From an uncultured Collinsella sp. (GTDB lineage Bacteria; Actinomycetota; Coriobacteriia; Coriobacteriales; Coriobacteriaceae), in NCBI GenBank assembly GCA_900543505.1, contig UQSB01000020.1, positions 1 through 35,055 of the forward strand: a stretch of DNA of 35,055 nt, read 5' to 3'. Both the position numbers and the translations under genes were made by a program. Under the pieces are notes generated by a model, which was not told where the DNA came from, searched no databases, and saw only the letters and a list, made by a program, of their open reading frames with translations. Positions within the stretch are counted from its first letter, which is position 1. Every line of letters begins with the position of its first letter. Shown here piece after piece: positions 24,172 to 32,388 of this stretch.

Positions 24172-25335
24172 ATGCGCAAGATTAAGACCATCGACGACAT
24201 CACCAAGGACGGCAAGGTCGAGTTTGGCGAGGGCTACGAGTTTGTGGGCACCGCCGAGGAGGCCGACGCGATCCTGATGCGCTCGACCGACCTGCACGAC
24301 TACGAACTGCCCGAGGGCATTCGCGCCATCGCCCGCTGCGGTGCCGGCGTCAACAACATCCCCGTCGAGGAGTACGCCAAGAAGGGCGTCGTCGTCTTCA
24401 ACTCCCCCGGCGCCAACAGCAACGCCGTCAAGGAGCTCGTCCTGGGCATGCTGGTGCTCTCGAGCCGTGGCGTGGTGCAGTCGATGAACTGGGTGCGCGA
24501 CAACGCCGACGATCCCGAGATTCAGGTCGATGCCGAGAAGGCCAAGAAGGCCTTTGTGGGCCGCGAGCTCAAGGGCAAGCGCATCGGCGTCATCGGCCTG
24601 GGCAACGTGGGCTCCAAGGTCGCCAACGCCTGCGTCGATCTGGGCATGGACGTCTACGGCTACGATCCGTTCATTTCCGTCGAGCATGCGTGGGTGCTGA
24701 GCCGCGAGGTGCAGCGCGTGGGCACGCTCGAGGATCTGTGCCGCGGCTGCGACTACCTCACCGTGCACGTGCCCAGCAAGGCAGACACCATCGGCATGAT
24801 AAGCACCGAGCAGATTAACCTGCTGGCCCCGGGCGCCGTACTCATCAACTACGCGCGCGAAACCATCATTGACGAGGACGCCGTTGACGCCGCCCTGCGC
24901 GAGGGCAAGCTGAGCTGGTTTAGCTGCGACTTCGCCACACCCAAGACGGTCAAGATGCCCAATACGTTTATCACCACGCACTCGGGCGCCGGCACCGGCG
25001 AGGCCGAGGCCAACTGCGCCGACATGGCCATCAGCGAGCTCAAGGATTACCTGGAAAATGGTAACATCGCGCGCAGCGTCAACTACCCCGCCTGCAGTAT
25101 GGGCAAGGCGCGCGCCGCGAGCCGCATCGCCTGCCTGCACGCAAACGTGCCCAACATGATCGGCCAGATCACGGCCATTCTCGCCAAGGACAACGCCAAC
25201 GTGCAGCGTATGACCAACGAGTCCGCTGGCGAGAACGCCTACACCATGTTCGACACCGATGAGCACCTGGACAGCAGCACCATCGAGGCGCTCAAGCAGA
25301 TTCCGTCGATGTATCGCGTGCGTGTGATCAAATAG
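24172..25335 (+). CDS. serA: D-3-phosphoglycerate dehydrogenase
   Basis: The 387-residue enzyme oxidises 3-phosphoglycerate with NAD, the first step of serine synthesis. The NAD motif is GLGNVG (142-147). The catalytic set is Arg in NYARE (R229), Glu in DEDAV (E235) and His in THSGAGT (H270). The usual RG after the catalytic Arg is RE here. An ACT domain occupies about 316-387, implying feedback control by an amino acid, probably serine. AAGGAG precedes the ATG at ideal spacing. A strong terminator follows at 25379. Confidence 0.95.
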   Translation: MRKIKTIDDITKDGKVEFGEGYEFVGTAEEADAILMRSTDLHDYELPEGIRAIARCGAGVNNIPVEEYAKKGVVVFNSPGANSNAVKELVLGMLVLSSRGVVQSMNWVRDNADDPEIQVDAEKAKKAFVGRELKGKRIGVIGLGNVGSKVANACVDLGMDVYGYDPFISVEHAWVLSREVQRVGTLEDLCRGCDYLTVHVPSKADTIGMISTEQINLLAPGAVLINYARETIIDEDAVDAALREGKLSWFSCDFATPKTVKMPNTFITTHSGAGTGEAEANCADMAISELKDYLENGNIARSVNYPACSMGKARAASRIACLHANVPNMIGQITAILAKDNANVQRMTNESAGENAYTMFDTDEHLDSSTIEALKQIPSMYRVRVIK

Positions 25336-25378
25336 CGCCGGTGCCAAGCCTGCCAGGCAGGCCATGAAGCCCATTCGG

Positions 25379-25408
25379 CCCCCGTTTTCACGAAACGGGG
25401 GGCGATTT
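25379..25408 (+). terminator. serC-serA terminator
   Basis: A 9-base perfect stem, CCCCCGTTT/AAACGGGGG, with a 5-base loop is followed by GCGATTTTGTT. It lies 43 bases after the serA stop. Confidence 0.85.
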
Positions 25409-25682
25409 TGTTGCTCCGGACGTCTTTAAAATGATACCCAGAACAAGTTTTTTCAGATAATCGATAGTGAGGCTCCAGTCGCTAAGCACGCCCGCTTTGA
25501 TAAACAGCTTTATCAGGGACTTTAGTAGGTAAAAATCGGTCTCTATGTGCCGAATGTAAGTTGACTGTCTATTTTCCGAAACAACTTATTCTAGATAGCA
25601 TTTTTAGGGTCCCTCCAAGGCAAAATTGAAGCCTTTTTGCGACCAGAACTCTAGCTCGCGCTACCGTTTACCCACCGCGCGA
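25409..25682. other. A+T-richer spacer without a gene
   Basis: No ORF or RNA gene is supported. A small dyad (GATAAA-CAGC-TTTATC, near 25498-25513) and a TTGACT at 25561 without a good -10 are all I see. The stretch is more A+T-rich than its surroundings. Confidence 0.35.
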
Positions 25683-26732
25683 CTACATTCCCGCCCAATC
25701 GATAAAAATCTCCTCACGAAGCCGCCGTTCGAGCTCCTGCTGTCGCGGCGTCTTGTCTTTCAGCGGCACATCGAGATAGGACATGATGAGCTCCATCACC
25801 ACGCGGAAGGCATCGAAGTCGGCCAGCTGACCATAGGTCATCAGAACGACGGGATATCCCATGGCTTGCAAGGCCGTCGTTCGATCGGAGTCCGAGATCT
25901 TGGATTCAATGGATCCGTGAATGGCTTTACCTTGGCATTCAACCAGACACTCTCGACTGCCGTCCTTATTTGCCAGCAGGATATCGGCATAGCGCCTATC
26001 AAGCCCCGAAATCAGGCGGGCGCTGCGCGTCATACGAATCTCAACGTTATTGGTAAGGCTCAGCCCTTCGCCGCCGCGCAACCTCGTAAGGCCAAACAGC
26101 ATCGAAGCCTGGACCTCGAGCGGCGATGCTGCCACCCCCGTAATGCATTTCGCGGCTCGTATGAACGTTTTAGCGCCGCGGAGCCCCCGGACCTTATCGA
26201 CGAACTCTGTAAGCTCAGAGAGCTCGATCAAGGGAGGTCGTTTCCACAAGTCCGTTGGATTCCCCGAGACATCCTTTACGTTTTCCCAGCCCGACCGTGC
26301 GTCACTCCATCGGCTCCCATATGCCTGCTCAAGTGCCGACTTTACCTGAGGCGCAATCTTGCACACGGCAAAGGTGCCGCACATCTCATACATGCACATG
26401 ATTAGACGCTCGTTTGAGACCGAGGAAGCCAGAGTCAGCAGGGTAAAGAGTGGGGACGCAACATCGAGGCCAAACTCCGTCTGCCGCACGGAATCAAACG
26501 GCCTCTCCCCGTTCCAAACATGCCTGACAATGCGATCGCCCTTACGTCCGCAGCTGCCCTGCGCCAACACGTGTAACGGGGTGCCCAGGAAATGCGTGAC
26601 GAGCGGATGCTCACATAGGTGCTCCCTGCGCGGATCGTCCGCAGAATCGGGCAGGTCCGGCATTATTGCCAAGACCTGTGGAGGTATCCGGTGATACCGA
26701 AAGGCAGATATGTCGCACAGCATGTCGTCCAT
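25683..26732 (-). CDS. Orphan protein with possible PD-(D/E)XK-like C-terminus
   Basis: The frame is open to 27092, but that part overlaps the M20 gene and reads as low-complexity shadow. I take ATG 26732, giving about 349 residues; no good ribosome binding site is seen, so a non-ATG start slightly upstream (up to about 26850) is possible. The C-terminal part has RRYADILL then ECLVECQGK, spacing that resembles the D...ExQ/K pattern of PD-(D/E)XK or Vsr-like nuclease folds, followed by GYPVVLMTYGQL. The N-terminal half, with FLGTPLHVL and ASPLFTLLTLA, resembles the AbiEi-type proteins found in many copies in Coriobacteriia. The function is unknown; an orphan nuclease or abortive-infection-like protein is a guess. 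Confidence 0.65.
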   Translation of the reverse strand: MDDMLCDISAFRYHRIPPQVLAIMPDLPDSADDPRREHLCEHPLVTHFLGTPLHVLAQGSCGRKGDRIVRHVWNGERPFDSVRQTEFGLDVASPLFTLLTLASSVSNERLIMCMYEMCGTFAVCKIAPQVKSALEQAYGSRWSDARSGWENVKDVSGNPTDLWKRPPLIELSELTEFVDKVRGLRGAKTFIRAAKCITGVAASPLEVQASMLFGLTRLRGGEGLSLTNNVEIRMTRSARLISGLDRRYADILLANKDGSRECLVECQGKAIHGSIESKISDSDRTTALQAMGYPVVLMTYGQLADFDAFRVVMELIMSYLDVPLKDKTPRQQELERRLREEIFIDWAGM

Positions 26733-26847
26733 GAAGGGTACGTACCCGCTGCGTCGCTTGTAAACCCGCTCGGACGGCAAACGCGCTGGCTCGGCCTGCG
26801 AACGGTAAATACTGCCACGCCCACGTCGCGGATCTCTCAGGAGGCTT

Positions 26848-26876
26848 ACAATCGGTTTGGAAAGCAAACTGATTGT
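26848..26876. promoter_or_regulatory. Promoter -10 and overlapping dyad before the M20 peptidase
   Basis: TACAAT (26847-26852) is a good -10, though the -35 is weak. The dyad ACAATCGGTTT (26848-26858) / AAACTGATTGT (26866-26876), with one mismatch, overlaps it and is placed like an operator. It also lies upstream of the divergent orphan gene. Confidence 0.45.
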
Positions 26877-26886
26877 GAGGTTGCAT

Positions 26887-28107
26887 ATGGTTGATGAGGA
26901 CTTTGCCTGGCGGCTTGCGCAGGAGCTTGTGCGGATCGACAGCTCAGACCCGGGCGCGTATGAGGATGAAATTGAGCGCTTCATTAAGAGGCTCATTGAG
27001 CAGCAGCTGGCACAACTTGATAGTTCTGCGCTCGATGCCGTGCAGATTGAGGAGCTCGAAGTGCTGCCCGGGCGCCGCAACCTTAAAGTCACCGTGCCGG
27101 GCCAAAGCGACGAGCCGCGGCTGATCTATATCTGCCACATGGATACCGTCACCTTGGGCGATGGCTGGGACGCAGACATCGCACCGCTTGGGGCGGTTGT
27201 GCGCGACGATAAACTCTATGGCCGCGGTGCCTGCGATATGAAGGGTGGCCTGGCCTGCGCTATTGCCGCACTGATCCATACGCTCGAGCGCGTGGCGGCG
27301 GATGGCGCGTTGCCCCGCCGCGGCTTTTCGCTCATCTGCTCGGTCGACGAGGAAGACTTTATGCGCGGCTCAGAGGCCGCGATCGATGCCGGCTGGGTCG
27401 GCTCGCGTGAATGGGTGCTGGACACCGAACCCACCGACGGACAGATTCAGGTGGCGCACAAGGGGCGCACGTGGTTCGAGATTGAAATGGCTGGCGTAAC
27501 GGCGCATGCGAGCCAGCCGTGGAAGGGCGCGGATGCCGTCGCCGCCATGGCCGAGGTCGTGTGTTCGCTCCGTCGCGTGTTTGTGGCGCTGCCCGCGCAC
27601 GATGAGCTGGGGTCTTCGACCATCACGTTTGGCCAAATCGAGGGCGGATATCGCCCCTATGTCGTGCCCGACCGCGCCAAAGTCTGGGTCGACATGCGTC
27701 TGACCCCGCCGACCGATACGGCCGCCGCGACGCGCATGGTAGAGCAGGCCATTGTCGCCGCCGAAGCCGCGGTCCCAGGCTGCCATGGAAGCTATACCGT
27801 GACAGGCGACCGCCCCGCCATCGAGCGCGATCCGGCCTCTCCCCTTCTAGCTGCGCTCAAGTGCACAGCAGACGATGTGACGGGCACGGACACGACCGTC
27901 GGCTTCTTTACCGGCTACACCGACACTGCCGTCATTGCCGGCAAGACAGGCAACCGCAATTGTATGAGCTACGGCCCCGGCTCGTTGGCGCTCGCGCACA
28001 AGCCCAACGAGTATGTGCCCCATGCCGATATCGTTCGCTGCCAAAACGTGCTCATCGCGCTTGCCGATAACACGCTCTGGGACGCAAGCGGCCAAGTTGG
28101 GGCATAA
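26887..28107 (+). CDS. M20 family metallopeptidase / amidohydrolase
   Basis: The protein of about 406 residues belongs to the ArgE/DapE/CPG2 group of dizinc hydrolases. Metal and catalytic residues are in place: His in YICHMDT, Asp in GRGACDMKGG, the Glu pair in SVDEEDF, Asp in LDTEPTD and His in LAHKPNEYV. The dimerisation domain starts near HKGRTWFEI, with AHASQPWKG. I choose ATG 26887, which has GTGAGG six bases upstream, over the TTG at 26857. The substrate is not evident: a dipeptide, an N-acyl amino acid or succinyl-diaminopimelate are all possible. It may be cotranscribed with the DUF1015-like gene 39 bases downstream. Confidence 0.88.
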   Translation: MVDEDFAWRLAQELVRIDSSDPGAYEDEIERFIKRLIEQQLAQLDSSALDAVQIEELEVLPGRRNLKVTVPGQSDEPRLIYICHMDTVTLGDGWDADIAPLGAVVRDDKLYGRGACDMKGGLACAIAALIHTLERVAADGALPRRGFSLICSVDEEDFMRGSEAAIDAGWVGSREWVLDTEPTDGQIQVAHKGRTWFEIEMAGVTAHASQPWKGADAVAAMAEVVCSLRRVFVALPAHDELGSSTITFGQIEGGYRPYVVPDRAKVWVDMRLTPPTDTAAATRMVEQAIVAAEAAVPGCHGSYTVTGDRPAIERDPASPLLAALKCTADDVTGTDTTVGFFTGYTDTAVIAGKTGNRNCMSYGPGSLALAHKPNEYVPHADIVRCQNVLIALADNTLWDASGQVGA

Positions 28108-28146
28108 TAAGCCGCGAACAAACCGACTCGCGCGTTAGGACCGCCC

Positions 28147-28827
28147 ATGAAAGCACTTCCGTTTCCCTGCATCCGCCCAGCTCAGGACCGCGTGCTCGAG
28201 GCGCTGCCTGCGATGGGCGGTATCCTGAGCGGCAACGACGCCCTGCGCGGCGCCATTGCTGACGGCCTAATGCTCAAGGATCCAGGCGCGGCGTATTACG
28301 TGTACGAGTGTTCGGGAGAGCTGGGACGCGTGACGGGCGTTGTGGCAATTTGCCCGGTTGGTGTACTGACGGACGACAACGCGTCCTCCGCAGATGCGGC
28401 CGCAGCCGCCCGCGCAATCGCCGAGCTTAAGGTGCAGCCTCGCCCTGTAACGCTCGCCTACGAAGCCTCGCCCGTCATGGATATCATCCTCGGCGCCGCC
28501 AAAGAAGGCGCGTCGCTCTATGCCGTCACCGACCCCGCCGGCATTACGCACCGTGTGTGGGAGGTCAAGCGCGAGGACGCCGTTGCTGCCATCCGTGCCA
28601 TGCTCGATCAGGCACCCGACCCCGTGTTCGCCGGTGACTCCGCCTATGCCGCCGCACTGGCTGGGGCATCGCAGATTCTGGCCGATGAGGCCCGTGCCGC
28701 CGGAACGCACACCGGCAAAGAGCCGTTCAACTTTGCCGTAGCTGCGCTCTTCCCCGCCGCGCAGGTCAGCGGCGGCGCGCCGCAGGTTCCGACGGGTCTG
28801 CTCACTCACCAGATCTCACGGTTCTAG
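28147..28827 (+). CDS. Half-length DUF1015-like protein
   Basis: The 226-residue protein starts with PFPCIRPA and has a DPGAAYYVYE segment followed by TGVVAICPV, matching the start and the strand region of DUF1015 proteins. Those are usually about 400 residues and often lie near serA and serC. Here the central segment with the conserved HE motif is absent, yet the ORF is clean and has its own AGGA site. It therefore looks like a shortened lineage-specific form rather than a recent break. Function of the family is unknown. Confidence 0.65.
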   Translation: MKALPFPCIRPAQDRVLEALPAMGGILSGNDALRGAIADGLMLKDPGAAYYVYECSGELGRVTGVVAICPVGVLTDDNASSADAAAAARAIAELKVQPRPVTLAYEASPVMDIILGAAKEGASLYAVTDPAGITHRVWEVKREDAVAAIRAMLDQAPDPVFAGDSAYAAALAGASQILADEARAAGTHTGKEPFNFAVAALFPAAQVSGGAPQVPTGLLTHQISRF

Positions 28828-28870
28828 CGGACTCAAACGCGAAGCTGGAAAACCCAGCATCCAAACAAAC

Positions 28871-28910
28871 AAGGGGCGGGGATGCAATGCCCGTGCATCC
28901 CCGCCCCTTT
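28871..28910. terminator. Strong bidirectional terminator
   Basis: Perfect 16-base arms (28871-28886 and 28894-28909; GC-rich core GGGGCGGGGATGCA) with a 7-base loop lie between convergent genes. Only short T runs flank it. Confidence 0.8.
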
Positions 28911-28954
28911 CGCATCAAACAATTTCGCCGGCAAACCGCGCCGCAACGCCAGCG

Positions 28955-29590
28955 CTACCCGCGCTGCGGGCCTACTGCCGCTACAAGCGGTTCAAGCCCC
29001 AGCTCGCGCGCGTAATCCTCCTGCGTAAAGACTTCGACCAACTCAAACGCGTCGGATTCGTCGTCAAACGCAAAGTGCAGCACCGAGCAGTTGCCCGGCA
29101 CGCGATCGCGCTCGTCGGCCGCCGCACCCTTCACGTGATCCATAAACTCCTTGATAGCCGAGCCATGGCTTACCGCGAGCACACACGTATGGTCCGGACG
29201 CTGCATGAGTTCGGTCAGCGTCGCCACCATGCGCTCGCGCACCTGGATCTGGCCCTCGCCGCCAAATTGACGATAGAAATCGCGCCACGGGCGCTCGGGC
29301 ATAAGCATCACGCGCTCGGCCTCAAAGTCGCCAAAGAACCACTCACGCAGGCCGTCCAGGCGCTCGTACGCCAAGCCCGGCCACAAGTTGGCGATAGTCT
29401 GCTCGGTGCGATGAAGCGTGGAGGTGTAGGCATGATCGGGCTCAATGCCGCGCGCACGTAAAAACATGCCGGCGCGCGCCGCCTGGTCGCAACCCAACTG
29501 CGTAAGCGGCGAGTCACTCCACCCCTGAATGATACGCTTAAGGTTGAATATCGTCTGTCCATGACGGACCAGATACAGATCTTTATTCAT
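28955..29590 (-). CDS. Histidine phosphatase (phosphoglycerate-mutase-like), copy 2
   Basis: The 211-residue protein has the histidine phosphatase signature LVRHGQT near its start, a second Arg in TSTLHRTEQT, the catalytic acid region in REWFFGDFE and the second His in AVSHGSAIKEF. The enzyme uses a phospho-His intermediate to remove phosphate from small molecules or proteins; the substrate is unknown. ATG 29590 is supported by AAAGGA five bases upstream; the open frame to 29641 overlaps the preceding gene. It is a paralogue of the gene 17 bases upstream, and the two form an operon. Confidence 0.9.
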   Translation of the reverse strand: MNKDLYLVRHGQTIFNLKRIIQGWSDSPLTQLGCDQAARAGMFLRARGIEPDHAYTSTLHRTEQTIANLWPGLAYERLDGLREWFFGDFEAERVMLMPERPWRDFYRQFGGEGQIQVRERMVATLTELMQRPDHTCVLAVSHGSAIKEFMDHVKGAAADERDRVPGNCSVLHFAFDDESDAFELVEVFTQEDYARELGLEPLVAAVGPQRG

Positions 29591-29607
29591 AGGGGTCCTT
29601 TCGTTCG

Positions 29608-30150
29608 TTACCAACCCAAGAGCGAAAACGCCCCGTCGCAATAGCCAAAATGAAGCACGGCACCGTTGTCGGGTAGCTCTCCCCCGCCAGTCACATACTC
29701 AAGAAACTCCTGGCAGGCTGAGCCGTGGGAAACCGCCAGCACGCAGTCGTGCTGCGGCCGGGCCATAATACGGGACAGCGCCGCGACCATGCGCGACTGA
29801 AGCTGCACTTCCGACTCGCCGCCAAAGGCCACCGGATAATCGCCCCAGGGCTGCGGCGGCATCTCGCGATTTGATGTGCCCTCCAGCGAGCCAAAATGCC
29901 ACTCACGCAGGTCATCGACCAGCTCAATGGAACGGCCCTCGCCAACGATAAGCTCGGCCGTATGCCGCGCCCGGCCCAACGGCGAGGAATACACATGATC
30001 AAAGGCCACGCCACGCGCCGCAAACGCCGTACGCGCCGTCAGCGCCTGCTCGCGCCCGCGCGCCGTAAGCGGCGAATCGTGCCAGCCCTGCAAAATGCTC
30101 TGCACATTGAGCTCAGTCTGCCCATGCCGCACCAAATACAGATCTGCCAC
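29608..30150 (-). CDS. Histidine phosphatase (phosphoglycerate-mutase-like), copy 1
   Basis: The 180-residue paralogue of the next gene has LVRHGQT, YSSPLGRARHTAE, REWHFGSLEG and AVSHGSACQEF, all active-site motifs intact. It starts with GTG at 30150, behind GAGGGGAGAG. Both copies share an unusual PWxDY/F-FGGE/S-QxR segment, suggesting a lineage-specific duplication. It is shorter at the C-terminus than its partner. A REPIN-like hairpin lies 16 bases upstream of its start. Confidence 0.9.
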   Translation of the reverse strand: MADLYLVRHGQTELNVQSILQGWHDSPLTARGREQALTARTAFAARGVAFDHVYSSPLGRARHTAELIVGEGRSIELVDDLREWHFGSLEGTSNREMPPQPWGDYPVAFGGESEVQLQSRMVAALSRIMARPQHDCVLAVSHGSACQEFLEYVTGGGELPDNGAVLHFGYCDGAFSLLGW

Positions 30151-30165
30151 ACGCTCTCCCCTCGT

Positions 30166-30200
30166 ACCACCACAAAGGGGACAGGCACCTTTGTGGTGGT
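30166..30200. repeat. REPIN-like inverted repeat
   Basis: Perfect 13-base arms ACCACCACAAAGG and CCTTTGTGGTGGT enclose GGACAGGCA. The core GGGGACAGGCACCTTTG is of a type widespread in bacterial intergenic regions and is thought to be mobilised by RAYT (REP-associated tyrosine) transposases. No such transposase is in the window. Confidence 0.7.
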
Positions 30201-30232
30201 TTACCGTCTGATCACGCCGCGGTGACGCTCAG

Positions 30233-30904
30233 CTACACCAGCACGTCGGCGAGCGGGCGCTTGGGTACGTGGTGCACCTGCGCATCGTCACGCCAGTAAT
30301 TAATTGAGCCGTCGGGGTTGGAATCGATCGCATCGATCATCTGCGTCTCGGCCGGCACGCCAAAAGCCATGATCAGCTTGAGCTCATACTTGTCGTTATC
30401 GAGCCCCATAGCATCGATCGCGTGGGGCGTAAAGGCCTTGAACATGCAGGCTGCCACCTCGGGCGTGGCGCTGCGAGCGGCGAGCATCATCGTCTGCGCG
30501 GCAATGCCCGTGTCGACCTCGGTGATGGGCGCGGCGGGCTTACCCGGAACAGCGCGCTCGGCAAGAATCGCGATGTAGCCGGTCGGACGCTCGCCCTCGG
30601 CAGGACCCGACCAATCCTTAAGCGCGCCGGCCCATGCAAGCTCATCAAATACACGCGCGCAATCCTCGGCACCGCTCACCACATGAAAACGCAGACGCTG
30701 AGCATTGGCGCCGCAGGGAGCCAGGTGCGCCAGTTCCGCCAGCTCGAGCAAAAACTCGCGCGGCACGCGCATGGACTCGTCAAAACGGCGGCACGTACGG
30801 GCGCGGCGGACCAGCGCGTCAAACGTGTCCAGGCCAAGCTTTTCGCAACCCTGCTTTGCCATCGACTCGGCGCTTACCGGCGCCGCGGGAACAGCTTCGT
30901 TCAT
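30233..30904 (-). CDS. Nitroreductase family protein
   Basis: The 223-residue protein has the nitroreductase fold signatures: an Arg-rich FMN phosphate-binding start (RARTCRRFDES), LAELAHLAPCGANAQRLRFHVV, and TEVDTGIAAQTMMLAA on the central helix. It would be an FMN enzyme reducing nitro or quinone-type compounds or a related substrate. ATG 30904 is chosen because of GGGGGT just upstream; the seven codons before it look untranslated. It stands alone on the minus strand. Confidence 0.88.
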   Translation of the reverse strand: MNEAVPAAPVSAESMAKQGCEKLGLDTFDALVRRARTCRRFDESMRVPREFLLELAELAHLAPCGANAQRLRFHVVSGAEDCARVFDELAWAGALKDWSGPAEGERPTGYIAILAERAVPGKPAAPITEVDTGIAAQTMMLAARSATPEVAACMFKAFTPHAIDAMGLDNDKYELKLIMAFGVPAETQMIDAIDSNPDGSINYWRDDAQVHHVPKRPLADVLV

Positions 30905-31137
30905 AAGACCCCCAATAAAAGCCAATTGTTCTTAAGAAAATCTAACCTAAAACGTAGGCAATTACACACAGCGGCGCAATGTTCCACACCTGTTGAATAT
31001 TCCGCATCCAAACGGGAACAAAGGTAACAATTCGGGAAGATGAGGCTCCCATTCGCCCTTCCCGCCCCACGCGACGGCGCCCTTGGGCGATACTGGTTGC
31101 AAGAGCTACGGCTTACGCCGCACGGAAAGGAGACATC

Positions 31138-31740
31138 ATGGGCATCTTTAAGAACGATGACAAGCAATCGAGCGCGTTTGGATTTGACGAGAAAAGCATG
31201 GCAGGCAAGGCCGTCAAGGCCGTGCGCTGGATTTACGCCATCACGGGCGTCTTGGCGCTCGTCGCCGGCATCGCACTGCTGTTTGCGCCCGCCAAATCCC
31301 TCGTCTTCCTGACGACCGTCTTGGGCATCTACTTTGTGATCACGGCCGCGATCAGGCTGTTTACCGCTGTTTTCGAGCCGCTGCTGCCCACCGGCTGGCG
31401 CGTTACGAGCATCATCTCCAACCTGCTCATCATTCTGGGCGGCGTCATAATCCTGCGCAACCAGGCCTTCTCGACCGCGACGCTCACCACGCTCGTGGTG
31501 GTCGTCGCCGGCTTTGGCTGGATCGTCGAGGGCGTCATGTCGATTCTGGAATCCGAGCTTTCCGCCAACCGCGCCCTCGCCATCCTGAGCGGCGCGCTCT
31601 CCATCATCGCGGGCATGTTCGTGTTTATCTATCCGCTGTGGTCGGCCAAGATGCTCGTCATCTTTAGCGGTGCCGCGCTGCTGGTGTTTGGCGTGACGCT
31701 CATTGTTCGCGCCATTCAGTTTGGCAAACTGGTGCGCTAG
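31138..31740 (+). CDS. HdeD/DUF308 family membrane protein
   Basis: The 200-residue protein has a polar N-terminus of about 25 residues and then six hydrophobic segments arranged as repeated pairs, the DUF308/HdeD pattern (WIYAITGVLALVAGIALLF, LLIILGGVIIL, FGWIVEGVMSI, LSIIAGMFVFIYP). HdeD proteins are linked to acid resistance in enterobacteria; elsewhere the role is unknown. GAAAGGAG lies at good spacing before the ATG. Its TAG is followed directly by the ATG of the next gene, so the two are translationally coupled. Confidence 0.88.
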   Translation: MGIFKNDDKQSSAFGFDEKSMAGKAVKAVRWIYAITGVLALVAGIALLFAPAKSLVFLTTVLGIYFVITAAIRLFTAVFEPLLPTGWRVTSIISNLLIILGGVIILRNQAFSTATLTTLVVVVAGFGWIVEGVMSILESELSANRALAILSGALSIIAGMFVFIYPLWSAKMLVIFSGAALLVFGVTLIVRAIQFGKLVR

Positions 31741-32223
31741 ATGCCAAAGACGCTCTTTATTGATGCCGACGCCTGCCCGGTCACGCGCGAGTCGATTGAC
31801 TGCGCGCGGCGGGCGGGCGTCGCCGTTGTTATCGCCGGCAACAGCACGCAAAACCTGGAACGGCACATTCGCCGCGACGACCCGCGCGATGCCGAGCACG
31901 CGCGACGCGGCTTTTGGGTCACGACGCTCGACGTGAGCGTGGGCGCCGACAGCGCCGACTTTGCCATTGTCGAACGCCTGCAGGCGGGCGACGTGGTCGT
32001 GACGCAGGACATTGGCTTGGCGAGCATGGTGCTCGGGCGCGATGCCGCCGCTATCGGTGTGCGCGGGCGCGTCTACGACAAAGCAACCATCGACATGCAG
32101 CTGTTTATTCGCCACGAGGAAAAGAAGATACGCCGCGCCGGCGGACGCACTCGCGGTCCGGCAGCATTTACCAGCGAAGACCGCGCCCGCTTTAAACGCA
32201 ACCTCACCGAGTTGCTGCACTAA
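31741..32223 (+). CDS. YaiI/YqxD family protein (DUF188)
   Basis: The 160-residue protein matches the UPF0178/DUF188 family throughout: LFIDADACPV at the start, DFAIVERLQAGDVVVTQDIGLAS in the middle, and RRAGGRTRGPAAFTSEDRARF at the end. The fold is PIN/NYN-like with clustered acidic residues, suggesting a nuclease, but activity is unproven. It starts at the base after the upstream stop codon with no spacer and no independent binding site, so it depends on coupling to the HdeD gene. Confidence 0.92.
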   Translation: MPKTLFIDADACPVTRESIDCARRAGVAVVIAGNSTQNLERHIRRDDPRDAEHARRGFWVTTLDVSVGADSADFAIVERLQAGDVVVTQDIGLASMVLGRDAAAIGVRGRVYDKATIDMQLFIRHEEKKIRRAGGRTRGPAAFTSEDRARFKRNLTELLH

Positions 32224-32225
32224 CC

Positions 32226-32268
32226 AAGGTAGATTTTTGAGACATGCCTAAAATCTACCTTTTTGTTT
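32226..32268 (+). terminator. Terminator of the HdeD-YaiI operon
   Basis: AAGGTAGATTTT (32226-32237) and AAAATCTACCTT (32250-32261) form a perfect 12-base stem followed by TTTGTTTT. It begins 3 bases after the stop codon. Confidence 0.85.
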
Positions 32269-32303
32269 TGAGCGGTGTGAGCGCTCGGAATCCATGGCTC
32301 AAC

Positions 32304-32380
32304 AAAAAAACGGGCTTCAAAATGCCATGCGTCGCCGCATTGCGCAGGCGCTGAGCATGGCTATTTGAAGCCCATTTTTT
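32304..32380. terminator. Long hairpin terminator of the permease gene
   Basis: GGGCTTCAAA (32312-32321) pairs with TTTGAAGCCC (32364-32373), and inside it GCCATGC (32324-32330) pairs with GCATGGC (32355-32361). A and T runs on the two outer sides give a U-tract in either direction. Confidence 0.75.
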
Positions 32381-32388
32381 AGGCCTAC

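Noticed and set aside
24148..25374. 408-codon minus-strand open frame opposite serA
   Set aside because: It is a mirror of the high-GC serA codons, rich in Val, His and Ala without domain structure. serA has all catalytic residues on the other strand.
26733..27092. N-terminal extension of the orphan gene
   Set aside because: It overlaps the M20 gene start, reads as Ser-rich shadow sequence, and would place the M20 promoter and ribosome binding site inside a coding region.
30901..32220. 439-codon minus-strand frame opposite the HdeD and YaiI genes
   Set aside because: Composition is Asp/Gly/His/Arg-rich without motifs, and it overlaps two recognised genes on the plus strand.
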